64,000 bases of DNA, from contig OZ218964.1 in NCBI GenBank assembly GCA_965112735.1, positions 1,488,001 through 1,552,000 on the forward strand, written 5' to 3'. The translations under genes and the position numbers were made by a program. Of this stretch, positions 1 through 11,700 are shown in pieces. Position 1 is the stretch's first letter, and every line of letters starts with the position of its first letter. Under the pieces are notes generated by a model. The model was not told the origin of the DNA. It did not search any database and saw only the letters and a program-made list of their open reading frames with translations. Source of the stretch: Phaeosaccion multiseriatum (Eukaryota > Ochrophyta, other classes).

Positions 1-190
1 TCCAAGACTAAGCACTTTTCGGTCATTATCCCAGAAGGTAGGTAGGGAGGGAGGGATGGAGGGATGGAGGAGAACGGAGGAGGGGTGAGAGGATGGATGT
101 GGTCGTTATTATACCAGCACCCGGCCTTGTTGTAGCCATCCTCGCTCTGAGGCAATCCCTTCCACCACCTGCTGCCCCTGCCCCTGCCGC

Positions 191-244
<54 letters not shown>

Positions 245-1397
245 TCCTCCTCCTGCTCCTCCTCCTCCTCCTGCTCCTCCTCCTCCTCCTGCTCCTCACC
301 CTCCTCCTCACCCTCCTCCTCCTCCTCCTCCTCCTCCTCCTCCTCCTCCTCCTCCTCCTCCTCCTCATATTCAAACCCCCATCCATCATGAATTGCAGGT
401 GGGGGGGAGGGCGTGGCTGCTGCCAAGGCGCTGGCCGCGACGGGCATTCCAGGTGCGTTCTTTCTTCGGGTGACAGAGCACAGAGGACCGAGGACAATAG
501 AGGGGTTAAGGTGGACAGGCTTGGTAGCTGCAACCTATCCGATTCACCGCGGCTGCCGCTGACGCCTGACCACCCGCCCCCCGCCTCCTCTCCCCCTTTC
601 TCCCCTTCCCTTCTCGCCCCCCTCCTTCCCTTCCCTTCCCTTCCTCTCCCTCCTCTCCCAGTGTCTGTGATTCTCGACACTTCCGTGGCCTTTCATATGG
701 CACAGGCCGACATTTGCATTGTGGGGGCCGAGGGGGTGGTGGAGAACGGGGGCATCGTCAATAAGGTGCGTGCGTGCGTGTTATCGCTACGAGAGCTCTC
801 CCTCTCCCTGTCTCGTTTGGTTCAGTGGGGCAGCCCCCCTCTCTCTCACGTTACCTGGTAGCATTTCTAGCATGTGGGGTGGGAGCAGAAAGACACGAGA
901 AAGCCCATCCGAAAGGCACGAGAAAGCCCACCCCCCCTCCTCCAAAGCTTCTGCATGACATGGAGGAGAGAGAGAGCCCTCAGTCCTCCACTCACTCCTC
1001 CTCTTCTGCCCACGTCCTGAGGCTTGCATCCCCCCCCCCCCTCTCCACCCCTCTATGCCCCCACCCCCCGGCCTCTCCCTCCTAACCCTCCTCCCTCTTC
1101 GAACAGATTGGAACTTACCAACTCGCTATCGTGGCCAAGGCGCTATCCAAGCCTTTTTACGTGGCGGCCGAGAGCTACAAGTTCGCTCGCCTCTACCCGC
1201 TGTCGCAGAGAGACCTGCCCTTTAGTCGCAACCCCGGGACTGAGCTGGAGGAGGAGCTGAGCAAGATTGCCAACATCTCGGTGGAGAACCCCGCCGTGGA
1301 CTACACACCAGCGGAGTACATTTCGCTGCTCTTCACGGACCTGGGCGTGCTCACTCCTTCCGCGGTTTCGGATGAGCTCATTCGGCTGTACCAATAG
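1..1397 (+). CDS. EIF2B1: Translation initiation factor eIF2B subunit alpha, 3' part (partial)
   Basis: This is the C-terminal half of the alpha subunit of eIF2B, the cytosolic guanine-nucleotide exchange factor for eIF2; alpha is a regulatory subunit that senses phosphorylated eIF2. Exons I can trace are 1-37, 399-452, 662-765 and 1107-1397, joined by GT-AG introns with matching phase. The protein shows the family signatures in order: KTKHFSVII, then [14 protein letters not shown], then [13 protein letters not shown], then [12 protein letters not shown], and the near-invariant tail [20 protein letters not shown] before the TAG. The 5' exons lie left of the window. The first intron carries a CTG run followed by a CTC/CCT run. 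Identification is secure; the small exon 399-452 rests on phase and family fit. Confidence 0.95.
38..398 (+). repeat. CTG and CTC/CCT microsatellites in eIF2B-alpha intron
   Basis: About 45 bp of CTG (near 196-240) pass directly into about 125 bp of CTC/CCT units (241-366), then the acceptor at 397-398. Read as ORFs on either strand this gives only homopolymers, so it is non-coding intron. Confidence 0.85.
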
Positions 1398-2397
1398 CAC
1401 GAGAGTGCAGTGCCTGGGCCTGGGCCGGCCGTGTTGTACACGTGTTGGTTGTACCTGGGGCAGAGTAGACCCCTCACACGCTATTGAGCAATCACCCCCC
1501 CCCCCCCCCTTGTTGGCATATGGGCAGGGCAGGGCAGGGGCTCGGTCGGCGTCAACTGGCGCGTTCTCGCCACTAGCCCAGCGACAAAAAGTACCGTGTC
1601 AAGGGTCGAGGGTCGAGGGTCGAGGGTTGAGCAGCAAAGAATCGGGAGTCAGCCGCCAAAGAATCGGGAGCCGGTTTGTCGGTTGTGTGCGCGAAGAGCG
1701 GCGAGCGGCGAGCGAAGAGCGAAGAGCGAAGAGCCGAAGGGCGGTACCGAAGGCCGTAGGGCAACCGTAAGTAGGGCGTTATGAGTTGTTGTGCGGAATT
1801 ACCGCAATGTACGCACTTAATCAGTAAGTAAGTTTGGGGGAAACGGCCCCGTTCCTCTTCCTCTTCGGGCACCGAAGGACCGAAGGCTTCCCTATTCTCC
1901 CTTTCGACCCGATCGGTGTTTCACAGTGATTTTTAGAGCGGTTTCCAAACTGCTGAGGGGGTTTGGCTTGGCCCGTCAGACCCGTGAAACGAATCTTGAA
2001 CATCGAATCCGTAGCAGAACAGGGGTACAAACCAACAAAATTCGGAAGACATGAAATGAGTTTCAGCTATAGTCTTGTCACCGCCCTTTTTTGGGAAATG
2101 GATGCCCTGTTGGTGGAGTAGATCTGAGGCCCTCCTCTGCTGGAGAGAGCCAACATCCAAGGAGAGTAGTTGGGACTTGACGGGTAAGAGTGCATCAGTT
2201 GCAAAGGGTCGGCGAAATTGAAGACGCAGTGGCGCAGAAGGCCTGATCTTGCTTGTTTGGCATTGCGGCATTGGTGCGGCCGAAACGACCAGGGTGTCTC
2301 TCTTCTCAAAAGCAACTGCCTCTGGCGCAAACGATTGCGGAGGGAGGCAAGTGGCGATTGCCGCAGCAGGAGGGGTGGTGAGAGACTCTCCCCCTCC
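1398..2397. other. Intergenic region between eIF2B-alpha and the next gene
   Basis: Holds the 3' untranslated region of eIF2B-alpha, a GGGTCGA tandem repeat near 1601-1627, and a run of GAAGAGC/GGCGAGC units near 1690-1735. From about 1900 to 2390 the sequence is less repetitive and probably is the promoter and 5' leader of the gene starting at 2398. Short ORFs on both strands show no recognisable domain. Confidence 0.5.
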
Positions 2398-3615
2398 ATG
2401 GAGAAGGCTGAGGAGGAGGGTGGGGGGGCAGCGGCGCGACGAAAGGCTTTTCGCTCTAGGATGTTTTTGTCGCTGAGCAACCCACCACCTGGAGGTGGTA
2501 GCAGCGAGGCTGGCACTGAATGCCTCTCCAGCAGTACCACCAGTAATAGCAGCCCCTGGTGGGGCGGTAGCACCAGCACTGGTGGTGGTAGCGGCTTCTA
2601 CGAGTATAGTAACTTGGATACAACGGCCGACTCTTGTCTCAGTGCAAGCCGTTTATCGTCCTCGGGTCGAAGTCTCGACAGCCCGGGGCGTACCACCGTC
2701 GATACGGTCGACGAGGAGGAAGACAGAACTGCCTTTCGCAGTCTGGATAGACATCCGCGAGCAGCAGACAGCCGGCGAAGAAGACGACCCCGTGCTGGAG
2801 ACAGCGGGAGGGGATGTGGCGCAATGGAGGGCAACGAGGAGGAAGTGGAGGCAAGAGGATGGCTTGTGGAGAAGCGGAAGATGATGATAATGAGGGAAAC
2901 GGGGGAGGAGGATGGCGGCTCGGATTCGTCCGAGTCGGACGACGACGGGAAGGAGGAGACGGATGATGACGGCGGGGGAGACAAGAAGGGGCCCTGCCTC
3001 GTCGACTCACCATGCACCCCTCCACCACTTCCACCCAACTTTCGGCAATATTCGGCAACGCCGCCGCCGCGGCTGGGGTGCCCGGCGGAAGATCCACCGG
3101 GCGGCATCACGAACTACGTGCGAAGGAGAGTGTCAGCAACCCCCCCGCCTCGCATGGGGATACCGTGTCCCGCCTTGGACCTGGGCCTGGTCGAAAAGAC
3201 TCAACAGCCCTTGGGTGGACCACAGGAGCCGCGTCTGGGGGTCCCGGGTGGGCGGCGCTGGCACAGCACGAGCTCAATCTTGATGAGGAGCGGCGCGGAT
3301 GGGAAGCAGCCCACCTTCTGGAAGGAGGAGAGCGAGGGGGAGCTCGAGAGCGAGGATGAGGCTGGCATGGAGGGACACAAGCAGGGGCAGGGGCAGGGGC
3401 AAGGGCAAGGGCAGCAGCAGCAGCAGCAGCCCTTCTTTCCCTTCCAGGGCGGAGGCATCCGGAACAGCGGTCCTCCTTCGGCCTCCAGCAGTCCCGCCTC
3501 GTCGTCCTTTTCACTACCGGGTGCCCCCCCGATCCAGAGAAGCCACACGGCTCCCTTTGCTGCGGCGCAGCCATCACCGCTCAGAGACTCGTTCTTCATG
3601 GACTCCACACCGTAG
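2398..3615 (+). CDS. Ser/acidic-rich hypothetical protein with repeated SATPPPR motif
   Basis: An uninterrupted frame of 405 codons from the first in-frame ATG; the frame stays open further upstream without an ATG, so a 5' exon is possible. I recognise no domain. The protein looks disordered: Ser/Gly-rich N-terminus, an Asp/Glu-rich middle (near 2900-2990), then two copies of a motif (YSATPPPRLG at ~3050 and VSATPPPRMG at ~3133), a GQ/polyQ stretch near 3385-3430, and a tail RSHTAPF...FFMDSTP. RSHTAP fits the consensus RSx[S/T]xP for 14-3-3 binding, which would suggest a phospho-regulated scaffold, but this is inference. It is convergent with the RUN-RhoGAP-TLDc gene, whose stop lies 656 bp away. 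Confidence 0.6.
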   Translation: MEKAEEEGGGAAARRKAFRSRMFLSLSNPPPGGGSSEAGTECLSSSTTSNSSPWWGGSTSTGGGSGFYEYSNLDTTADSCLSASRLSSSGRSLDSPGRTTVDTVDEEEDRTAFRSLDRHPRAADSRRRRRPRAGDSGRGCGAMEGNEEEVEARGWLVEKRKMMIMRETGEEDGGSDSSESDDDGKEETDDDGGGDKKGPCLVDSPCTPPPLPPNFRQYSATPPPRLGCPAEDPPGGITNYVRRRVSATPPPRMGIPCPALDLGLVEKTQQPLGGPQEPRLGVPGGRRWHSTSSILMRSGADGKQPTFWKEESEGELESEDEAGMEGHKQGQGQGQGQGQQQQQQPFFPFQGGGIRNSGPPSASSSPASSSFSLPGAPPIQRSHTAPFAAAQPSPLRDSFFMDSTP

Positions 3616-4271
3616 ACGAGGCGCTCGCATCCATATACATTATAGAGTTAACACAGCAGGCCCCTCTACCGAGGAGGTCCGTGACGTGTGACTAGTCCGA
3701 CGAGGCAAGTACACACGCAACGGCGGGGAGGGAGGGAAGGGGGGAGGGAGGAAGGTACACAGCCCCAAGAGAGGCATGCTTATTCGTTTCACCACACCAG
3801 CAGCATCACCGCAACTAGTCAAAGCACGCCGCAAAAGGAAGCGCAGCAGCAGCCGGCAAGTGAGATCCATCGTCACACTGGCGGCATGGCAGCAGTCTCC
3901 AGAGTGAGACTAATGGGGCAGCAGTCTGTCTCATTCTTTTCTTGTGTACGGTATCGTACGCGTCGTTCCATTTTTATTTATTTTTTTGTGTGTGCGTGTG
4001 TGTGTTTACGTACTTTGTTTGTTCGAAGTACCTTTATGGGAGACTCGTTATAGTCTCTCGTCATATCTTTATTCAAGTTACTGTCGTGTGAGGGCTTTCC
4101 TGGTGTGTGTGTGTGTGTGTGTGTGCATGTTTTGGCGGGGGGGGCGACACGAAAGCCCACAATATATCTTCTTTCTTCTTAGCATTATGTTATGCTAAAA
4201 ATATATAATTAAATATTATATAATGTACATGACAAAGGCTGAAATGGCCGTGTATGCATGGCATACATCTT
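3616..4271. other. Convergent intergenic region with AT-rich core
   Basis: Lies between the 3' ends of two convergent genes. It contains short GT runs (4003-4012, 4103-4125) and a strikingly AT-rich stretch at about 4190-4232 in otherwise GC-rich DNA. Such an AT-rich island between converging stops is a plausible transcription end site for both genes; no gene is seen. Confidence 0.45.
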
Positions 4272-7200
4272 TCAACGGCACTGGTGATGGTGAGTTGTGG
4301 CCGTCTCAAACCCCCATAGCTCTAGATTGACACACTCGAAGGACGACGAACACGCCAGGCACTCGCTGTTGAAGGTCTCGCACGGTCCGCTGCTGCCGTG
4401 CTGGAGAGTGTCCCCCAGCCACCAGCCGAAGGACCCTCCTCCCCCCATCCCGATGCCTCGAGCATCGACCACCATGAAGCAATCGTTCGCCCTGCTCCAC
4501 TCATACACCTTCATCTGAAAGCCCCCCGTCTCCGGCGATCCTCCTCCTCCTCCTCCTCCTCCTCCTCCTCCTCCTCCCCCTTCTGCTGCTGCTGCTGTAA
4601 CAGAGCCGTATCGAGCTGTACTTCCTTCGTCCGTCCTCCTCTGCTGAGCAGAAGAAGGAGGAGGAGGAGGCGCCTCCGTCTCCGCCTCATCAAAGGCATA
4701 CAGGAAGGACTCTCCATTTCCCACGTACTTGTCAAATCCCGTATGGCGCCATTGACTCCCCGCCGCAAAGCCTCCAAACCGCTTCCCGCCTCCGTCCACC
4801 ATCACCACAAGGGTAGGCTCGTAGCCCTTGGCACGATGCAACAACGTTTCCAAGCTCGCTCCGTGCTTTTCAATGCTGAACAGCAGCGTCCAGTCGCTCG
4901 TAGTGAGAGAGACGGGAAGACGTGCCGCCAGTGCCCGCACCTTGGACGGCGAGAGGATGGCTGAGGGACAGTCCAGCCTCGCCACAAACAGGCCCTCGCG
5001 CGTCACCACACAGCCCCGCCCTCGCCCCTGCTGCTGCTCCTGCTTCTCCTCCTCCTGCTGATGCTCCTGCTGGTGCTCACCACCATCCCTCCCTGTGCCC
5101 TTCTCCTCTTTCGCTCCGACCGACTCTCTCCACAGGCTTCTCTCCAACCACGGAACTCCTATGCCCATGCCGCTGCCCCCGTCAAAAGCACCCCCTGCAC
5201 TGCCCTTCTCCCGATGGCGACCAGGCAAGCCTTCCTTGCTCTCTTCATGCCCCGCCCCCAGTGTAAACGACTCTCTCCCATCTCCTCCTCCTCTGCTCCT
5301 TCCTGCTACTACTGCAGCATCCTCATAGTCGTCTGCTGGCGCTTCCCTCCAATCCGAGCTCACACCAAGTCCTACGCCCAACTCTTGCTCCAACTCCGAC
5401 AAAAACACATCCCCTCCCAGCAGGTCTTCATCCTCAAGGTCTATCTGCACCCCGGAGCCTTGCCGTACCCTCCCCTCGCCAGGAGTCACGCCTGATAGAG
5501 CTCCGACCTCCACTATACCACCAACGCCTCCACCAGCACCGACAAACGCATCCCCAGCAGCAGCAGCAGTGGCAGTGGCGATGCTCTCGCAGGCTGCCCA
5601 TATGCCGTCCAAATTCACGGGCGACTGCTGAAGCACCAGCAGCATAAGTCGTCGCGTCTCCACAAGGCACTCTGTGTAAGTCTGTCGACCTCCTCCTCCT
5701 CCTCCTCCTCCTCCTCCTCCTGCTCCAAAGAACCCTAACCCATCCACCACCCCTCCTCCTGCTGCACCGGAGTGGTTGCGGAGAGATCCAGCACTGCTGT
5801 AGGAGCTACCGCTGGAGTTGCTGCTGGAGATGCTGCTGGAGATGCTGCCGCTGATGGGCCTCCCTAACGCATGGCTCGTCCTCCTTCTACCAGGCTGTTG
5901 CTGCTCTCGTCTGGCGCTGATGAGCCTGCCCATGATCAGTACAGCCGCAACGAAGAGCTCTTGCACCGCGCTTCGCTCGTCCAGTAACCGCCAAAAGGGC
6001 AGTGGTGAGAGTCGGGCAGCAATGGCGTCTGCAGACTCCACCTTACTCCTGCTACCGGTGCTTCGAACGCCACCACCACCACCACCACCACCACCACCAC
6101 CACCACCACCACCACTCTTTGAGGAGGAGGAGTAGTTGGTAGCACCGGAAGCGGAAAACCCCGCCACGCGCCCTTCTGCCTCCTCTCCGCCGCCGCCGTC
6201 CCGAGGAGGAGGCACCAGAGCGAGCAAATCCGTAAGCATGACTGCAAGATGAGCTGCCATCTCGAGAAAGGTAACGCCCCCTCCTCGTCCGTGCGACTCA
6301 TGTCCACCACTCCCGCAGCTGAAGGCACTCTCCACAGACTGCTGCTCTTCCTTCAGTCGCATCGCCGTTGCCACCACCTCCTGAGTCGACGTGACGGGGT
6401 ATGTGCAGAGGAAGTAATTGACACAGTCCAAGGCGAGGACACTGCCCACCCCCCGCAGCTCGCTGGACGCATCTGTATGCACCGCCAAGCCGCAAGTCAC
6501 CCAGCGAGGGGAGGAGAAGGAGAAAGGCTCGCGAACATGACCAGAAGCACCCCCCCCTCCTCCTCCGCCTCGTCCTCCTCCTCCTCCTCCTGCTGCTCCT
6601 CCTCCTCCTCCTGCTGCTGCTGCTGCTCCTCCTCCTCCTCCTCCTCCTCCTCCTCCTCTTCCTCCTCCTCCTCCTCCTCGCCGCGATTGGGAATCCGCTC
6701 CTGACGATGGCACTTGTACTTGCTGCACCGTAAGGTTCACCATCACATCCTCCTCTTGGTCAAGGGTGTCACCCTCAACAAGGGTAGTGGACTCTTCCAA
6801 GGCAACGCCACCACCATCATCACCACCACCAGCGGTGGCAGCAGCCGCTGCTGCAGCGGTTGGTGATACAGCAGCGGGAGCTGACTCGTCGCTCACCCTA
6901 CTTGTCTTGCAGCCAAGGGCTCCGTCACCTTCTTTTCCGTCATCGGCCAGACTCACATCAATGAGCGAAATGTCCACATCATCTATCACCATCACCTTTT
7001 CTCTGTCACTCTCATCACCACTCCTCCCTCCTCTTCCTGCAGCAGCCGTGCCCGGCTCTTGCTGCTCTTCCTGTACTACCAACTCCTGCGTCTGCGGCTG
7101 CCCCGCCCCCTCCTTGCTCTCCACCTCTTTCGTGATGCCCTCTTTGTCTTGTTCAGAAAGCTCAAGTGGCGCAAACGCCGCTGCTGTGGCTGCACTCTCC

Positions 7201-8553
7201 CCTTCCGCTGCCTGTGTTGCCTCCCCAGGCAACGCGGATGCTCGCCCTCTCTCCCCATCATCTCCCTCTCCTCGGTCATCTACTGCCACCGATGCCGCTC
7301 GTGTTGCCGCCTCCACCTCGTCTGCATCGCCGATGGTGAATTGCCCATGGGCGCGGTTGCCACCCCCTCCTCCTCCTCCTCCTCCTCCTCCTCCTCCTTC
7401 CCCTGCGGAGAGCGTGGCCTCGATACCAGCCAACATGTGCTCTAGCTCAACGACATCAGCATCAAAATCGTCTCCTTCGACAAGCGTGGACGAAGGCATG
7501 CCTTCTACTGGCGGACTGCTCGCCTTTCTTCCCTCTTCTCCTCCTCCTCCTCCTCCTCCCCCTCCTCCTCCTTGTCCTGCCGCTACTGACGCCGCTGCTC
7601 CAACGCTGCCATTTCCCCCAGTGCCTTGCCCTCCTCGAGTCCCCCCCTTCACCCCCGGAGCACCAACACCTCCACTCCCCTCATCACCGTCGTCGCCATC
7701 ATCATCATGGGCCAAACCGCACTCCACCCACTCCAAAGGCCGGCCACCGTCATCATCGGCTTTCCTGCCCCCTCCGAGAGCGGCCTCTGCCTCTGTAAGC
7801 CTCCTCCAGATGGAAGCTGCAAGGCCCAAGTGCACCGGATCCCGTAGATACACTTTGCGCTGCAGCATGTTCTGCACTTGCTGAAGACGCCGTAGTTTCA
7901 GCCGCAGACACCGCTTCCTCCCCGCTTGTGCCTCTCTCAGGGGGGCGAGAAGGAAAGCCTGATCTTCGCTGCTTAGAAGCGTCTCCACCACGTTCACACA
8001 GGCCTCCGCCTCCTCCCTGTCGTCGTCCTCTTCCCTGCCATGCATATGCATCCCACCACCGCCGGAGTCTTCTCCACAGCCTGGGTCTTTGCTACTGCTC
8101 ACACCTCTCCTTCTTCTCTCTGTCAGTAGCGTATCCATGGAGCCTCCTGCCGGTGCGCCAGCAAGGCGCGGACCTCCGCCGAAAGCGCTTACCTCTTGGC
8201 CACTTGCCCTCCCCGCCACTGTTGACACCTTTCCGTTCTTAGCGTACCGCTGCTGCTGCTGCTGCTTCCTCAGTAGCGCAGGGGCGAGGACAAGCGCCAA
8301 GGTATGTGGCGTGTGTTGGTTGAGGCATGCGTGTCGATGCTTGAGCAGAAGCTGCAGATAGTCACATAGAGCCAGCAGGAGAGACTTGCTCGCCCACGGA
8401 AGGTCCTCGAGCAACATGCGCATGTTCCGCAGGCGGACTCTGTGAAGTTGGCGTCTCTCTTCTACGCTCATACCCATCTCTACGCCCTCCTTCTCCAGCC
8501 CTCCACCCCCCCCCCCTCCTCTTCCTCCCCCCCCCCCCTCCTCCTCCTCCTCC

Positions 8554-8588
<35 letters not shown>

Positions 8589-8664
8589 CCTCTCCTCCGG
8601 CAGACGCTACTGCAGTAACTCCAGTGCTCGCCAGTAGATTATTCTCGACCTCACCACTGGATTC

Positions 8665-8706
<42 letters not shown>

Positions 8707-11700
8707 CTGCCTCTGCCCATGCTCATGCCCATTCCTATGCCGTCGGAGTCGATCGCTCCAGTCATTCCGCCCCAAGTGAGTCTCCACGAGTCGCCCGCAC
8801 TCGAGGAAGGCGTCGAAGCTGTCGTAGGGAATCAGAGGAGAGGGGAGCTTATGCAAGAAGAACACCAAAGCTGCCGCACACGCACGAGCGTGCTTCTCCG
8901 CGCCTACGAGTAAGGGGGGTGAAGAGTGAAGAGTGGGGAGGCATTCATATCAGTCCAACAGCAGGAGGGACGACAAGGGGGTAATCCTTCTGTCTCCGCC
9001 TTCCGTAGTTGTAGGCGCGTGTCGCCTCTTGTTTCCCTCGTTCTTTGTTCCACTGTATACGACCGATTCATTCCCTTCCGGCAGTAGGTGGTTGCTTCAC
9101 TGTCATGCTTTCGTGCCCACACATTGTCAACCGTATACCTCTAACACTACACCCTACCTTCGGGTAGGCAATTGCTTGCGTCAAGGGACTTGATAACTGC
9201 CACCAGGTCTCGCGGCTCCACCGCCGATGTAAAGAGCCCGGAGGTGTTAAGCGCAGACGATTCGGACAGACCCGAGAGCAAGCTGCTCACTGCGTCGGGC
9301 ACTGCCAGAGCGGGGTCCAGCACGCCCTGGTGCGGTGGGTGTGGTTGGGTGTGTTGTGGTGGTGTGGTTGGGTATGTTGTGGTCGGTGGGTGTGGTTGGG
9401 TGTGTTGTGGTGGTGTGGTTGGGTATGTTGTGGTGGGTGTGGTTGGGTGTGTTGTGGTGGGTGTGGTTGGGTGTGGTGTGGTGGGTGTGGTTGGGTGTGG
9501 TGTGGTGGGTGTGGTTGGGTGTGTTGTGGTGGGTATGGTTGGGTGTGTGTGGTTGGATGGGTGTAGTGGGTGCGGTTTGATGCATTGGAATGGGTGTAAT
9601 ATGTTGATGACGGACACACGAAAGCAAGAGGTGGAAGCAGAGCGGCGGTAGAGAGGCAGGAGGGCGGGGGGGGGGGGGGAGGAAGGGAAGGGAGGGGAGG
9701 GACGGAAGAGAGGGAAGAGAGAGGAGGGGGAAGAGGGAGGTAGAAGCCTGAGCAATCCAGTCTGGCGGGCATAAAGTATAACTGCCTGCCGGTTGTCGTT
9801 CACTACGCTACTCTATCCCACACACTCCACAGGACTATCCACGGACCTTTGCGCAGCGAAAGGGAGACAAGATGAGGTCCTCTAGCGCAATACCGAACAC
9901 ACGCTTGTCAATCGCCGCCGCTGCTGCTGAGGACCGTATCCCCCCTCCCTTCCTGCCCTCGCGCCGTAGCCGCTTCCGGAGATTGGCGAACCTTCCTCCC
10001 TCTCTGTGCTCCTGCTGCTCCCCAACCCCCCCCTGGTCCTGCCGCTGGTGGTGCTGCTGCTGCGGTGGCTCCTGCTGCTGGGGCTGGGTGATGATCGGCC
10101 CGCGCCCAAAGCTGGCGCTCCTCCCTCTCTCGGCGGCTGCTCTGGCACCGGGGTACCCGTTTGTGCTTCGGTTTGAAGACCCTCTCTCGGATACGCTAAT
10201 GCTCCATCCCTGCTGCTGCTGTTGCTGTTGCTGCTGCTGTTGCTGCCGCTGCCGTTGCTGCTGCTGGTGGTACTGCTGCTGGAAAGAAGAAGGTCTGGCC
10301 ATGTGCACGTCCCCGCTGCTGCCTGCCCCCCTACCTCCACCGAGGGTGACGTATCCTTCTTGTCCGTCGTCGTCGTCGTCGTCAGGCCCGTCTTCAAAGA
10401 ACTCTGAGAGAGGAGAGAGAGAGAGAGGACAAAGCGGTGGTCGTATCAGGAGAGGAGGGGGGGAGAGAGGACGACAAGGCAGCGATATACAGTGCCAATC
10501 AGTTAATTACCACATCATTCCGTCCAACGGTACCTACCGTCTATTCAATCAGAGTCAATCAGTCCATCAGTCCATCAAACGCCAAACACGTACCGTCCAA
10601 CGCTCCGTCTAGCTTCTTGGCCATATGATCGAGCCTGTCGTTAACTGTCTCCACCACCTGGTCAAGCTTGGCGAGCCGCTCGTCCGTCAGGAACTCATCT
10701 CCCTTCTGTGCAATCTCCGCCACCACCTCGTCGAAGAATCCGCCACCCCCGCCTCCTCCTCCTCCTCCTCCTCCTCCTCCTCCTCCTCCTCCTCCTCCTC
10801 CTCCTCCTCCACCACCACTTCCTCCTCCTCCTCCACCTCCTCCTCCTCCTCCTCCTCCTCCTCCTCCTCCTCCTCCTCCTCCCCCTCCTCCCCCTCCTCT
10901 TAACGCCACACTGCTGTCATTTGATGGCTGCCGATGTCGTTGCTGTTGGTGTTGCTGTTCTTGGTGCCTTTGGTACTCCTCCTGCCTCAGGAGACGCCTT
11001 CGCTGCTGTTGCTGCTGCCGCTGTCCTTGCTGCCCCGGCTCGTAGAAACGCTGGCCCTCTTGCTCCCTCTGCTGCTGCCGGTGCAGCTGAAACTCTTCGT
11101 CTTCCATCTTGAGTAAGGGCCACCCTAGATCCACACAGAGAGGCAAAAGAGATTGATGGTGTGTCACCGACCGCAGCACAGCAAGTGGGGAACAAAGGTG
11201 TAAGGGGGCATTGGGATGGAACGGGACTCCACTGCGAGTGACTAAGAGGTATGCACATAACGCATCAAAACATCTCTCTGATCTGGGCAGCAACGCTTCC
11301 GCGCCTCCTCAACCTATGCTGCTCTCCCTCCCTCTCTCCCTCATGCACTCACTCACCCACCCACCCACTATCTCAGACCCTCCCTCGCTCCCTCCTCTCC
11401 CTCCTCTCCCTCCTATTTCGCCCCTCCTCGTTCATACGTACGAGTTAGATTACTCCCTCCCTCCCTCCCTCTCTCTCTCCCTCCCTCACTCACTCACTCA
11501 CTTGGTTCTTTGTTCAAAGCGGCGTCGTCCACCTGCAGCCTGAAGTCAAAGTTCTCCAGCGCCGCGCAGAGAGAGAGGAGGATGGTGGAGCCCTCGCCGC
11601 AGCGCAGCAGTGCGGCCGGTTCGTAGAAGGTCTCCAACAGACGGGGCTGGGCCACAACGGCCCCTACAGCGGCTTCTAGGCACTTGGTCATTAAGCATTG

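Noticed and set aside
9331-9560. Regularly spaced repeats that might suggest a CRISPR array
   Set aside because: Units abut with no unique spacers, and the context is a eukaryotic intron.
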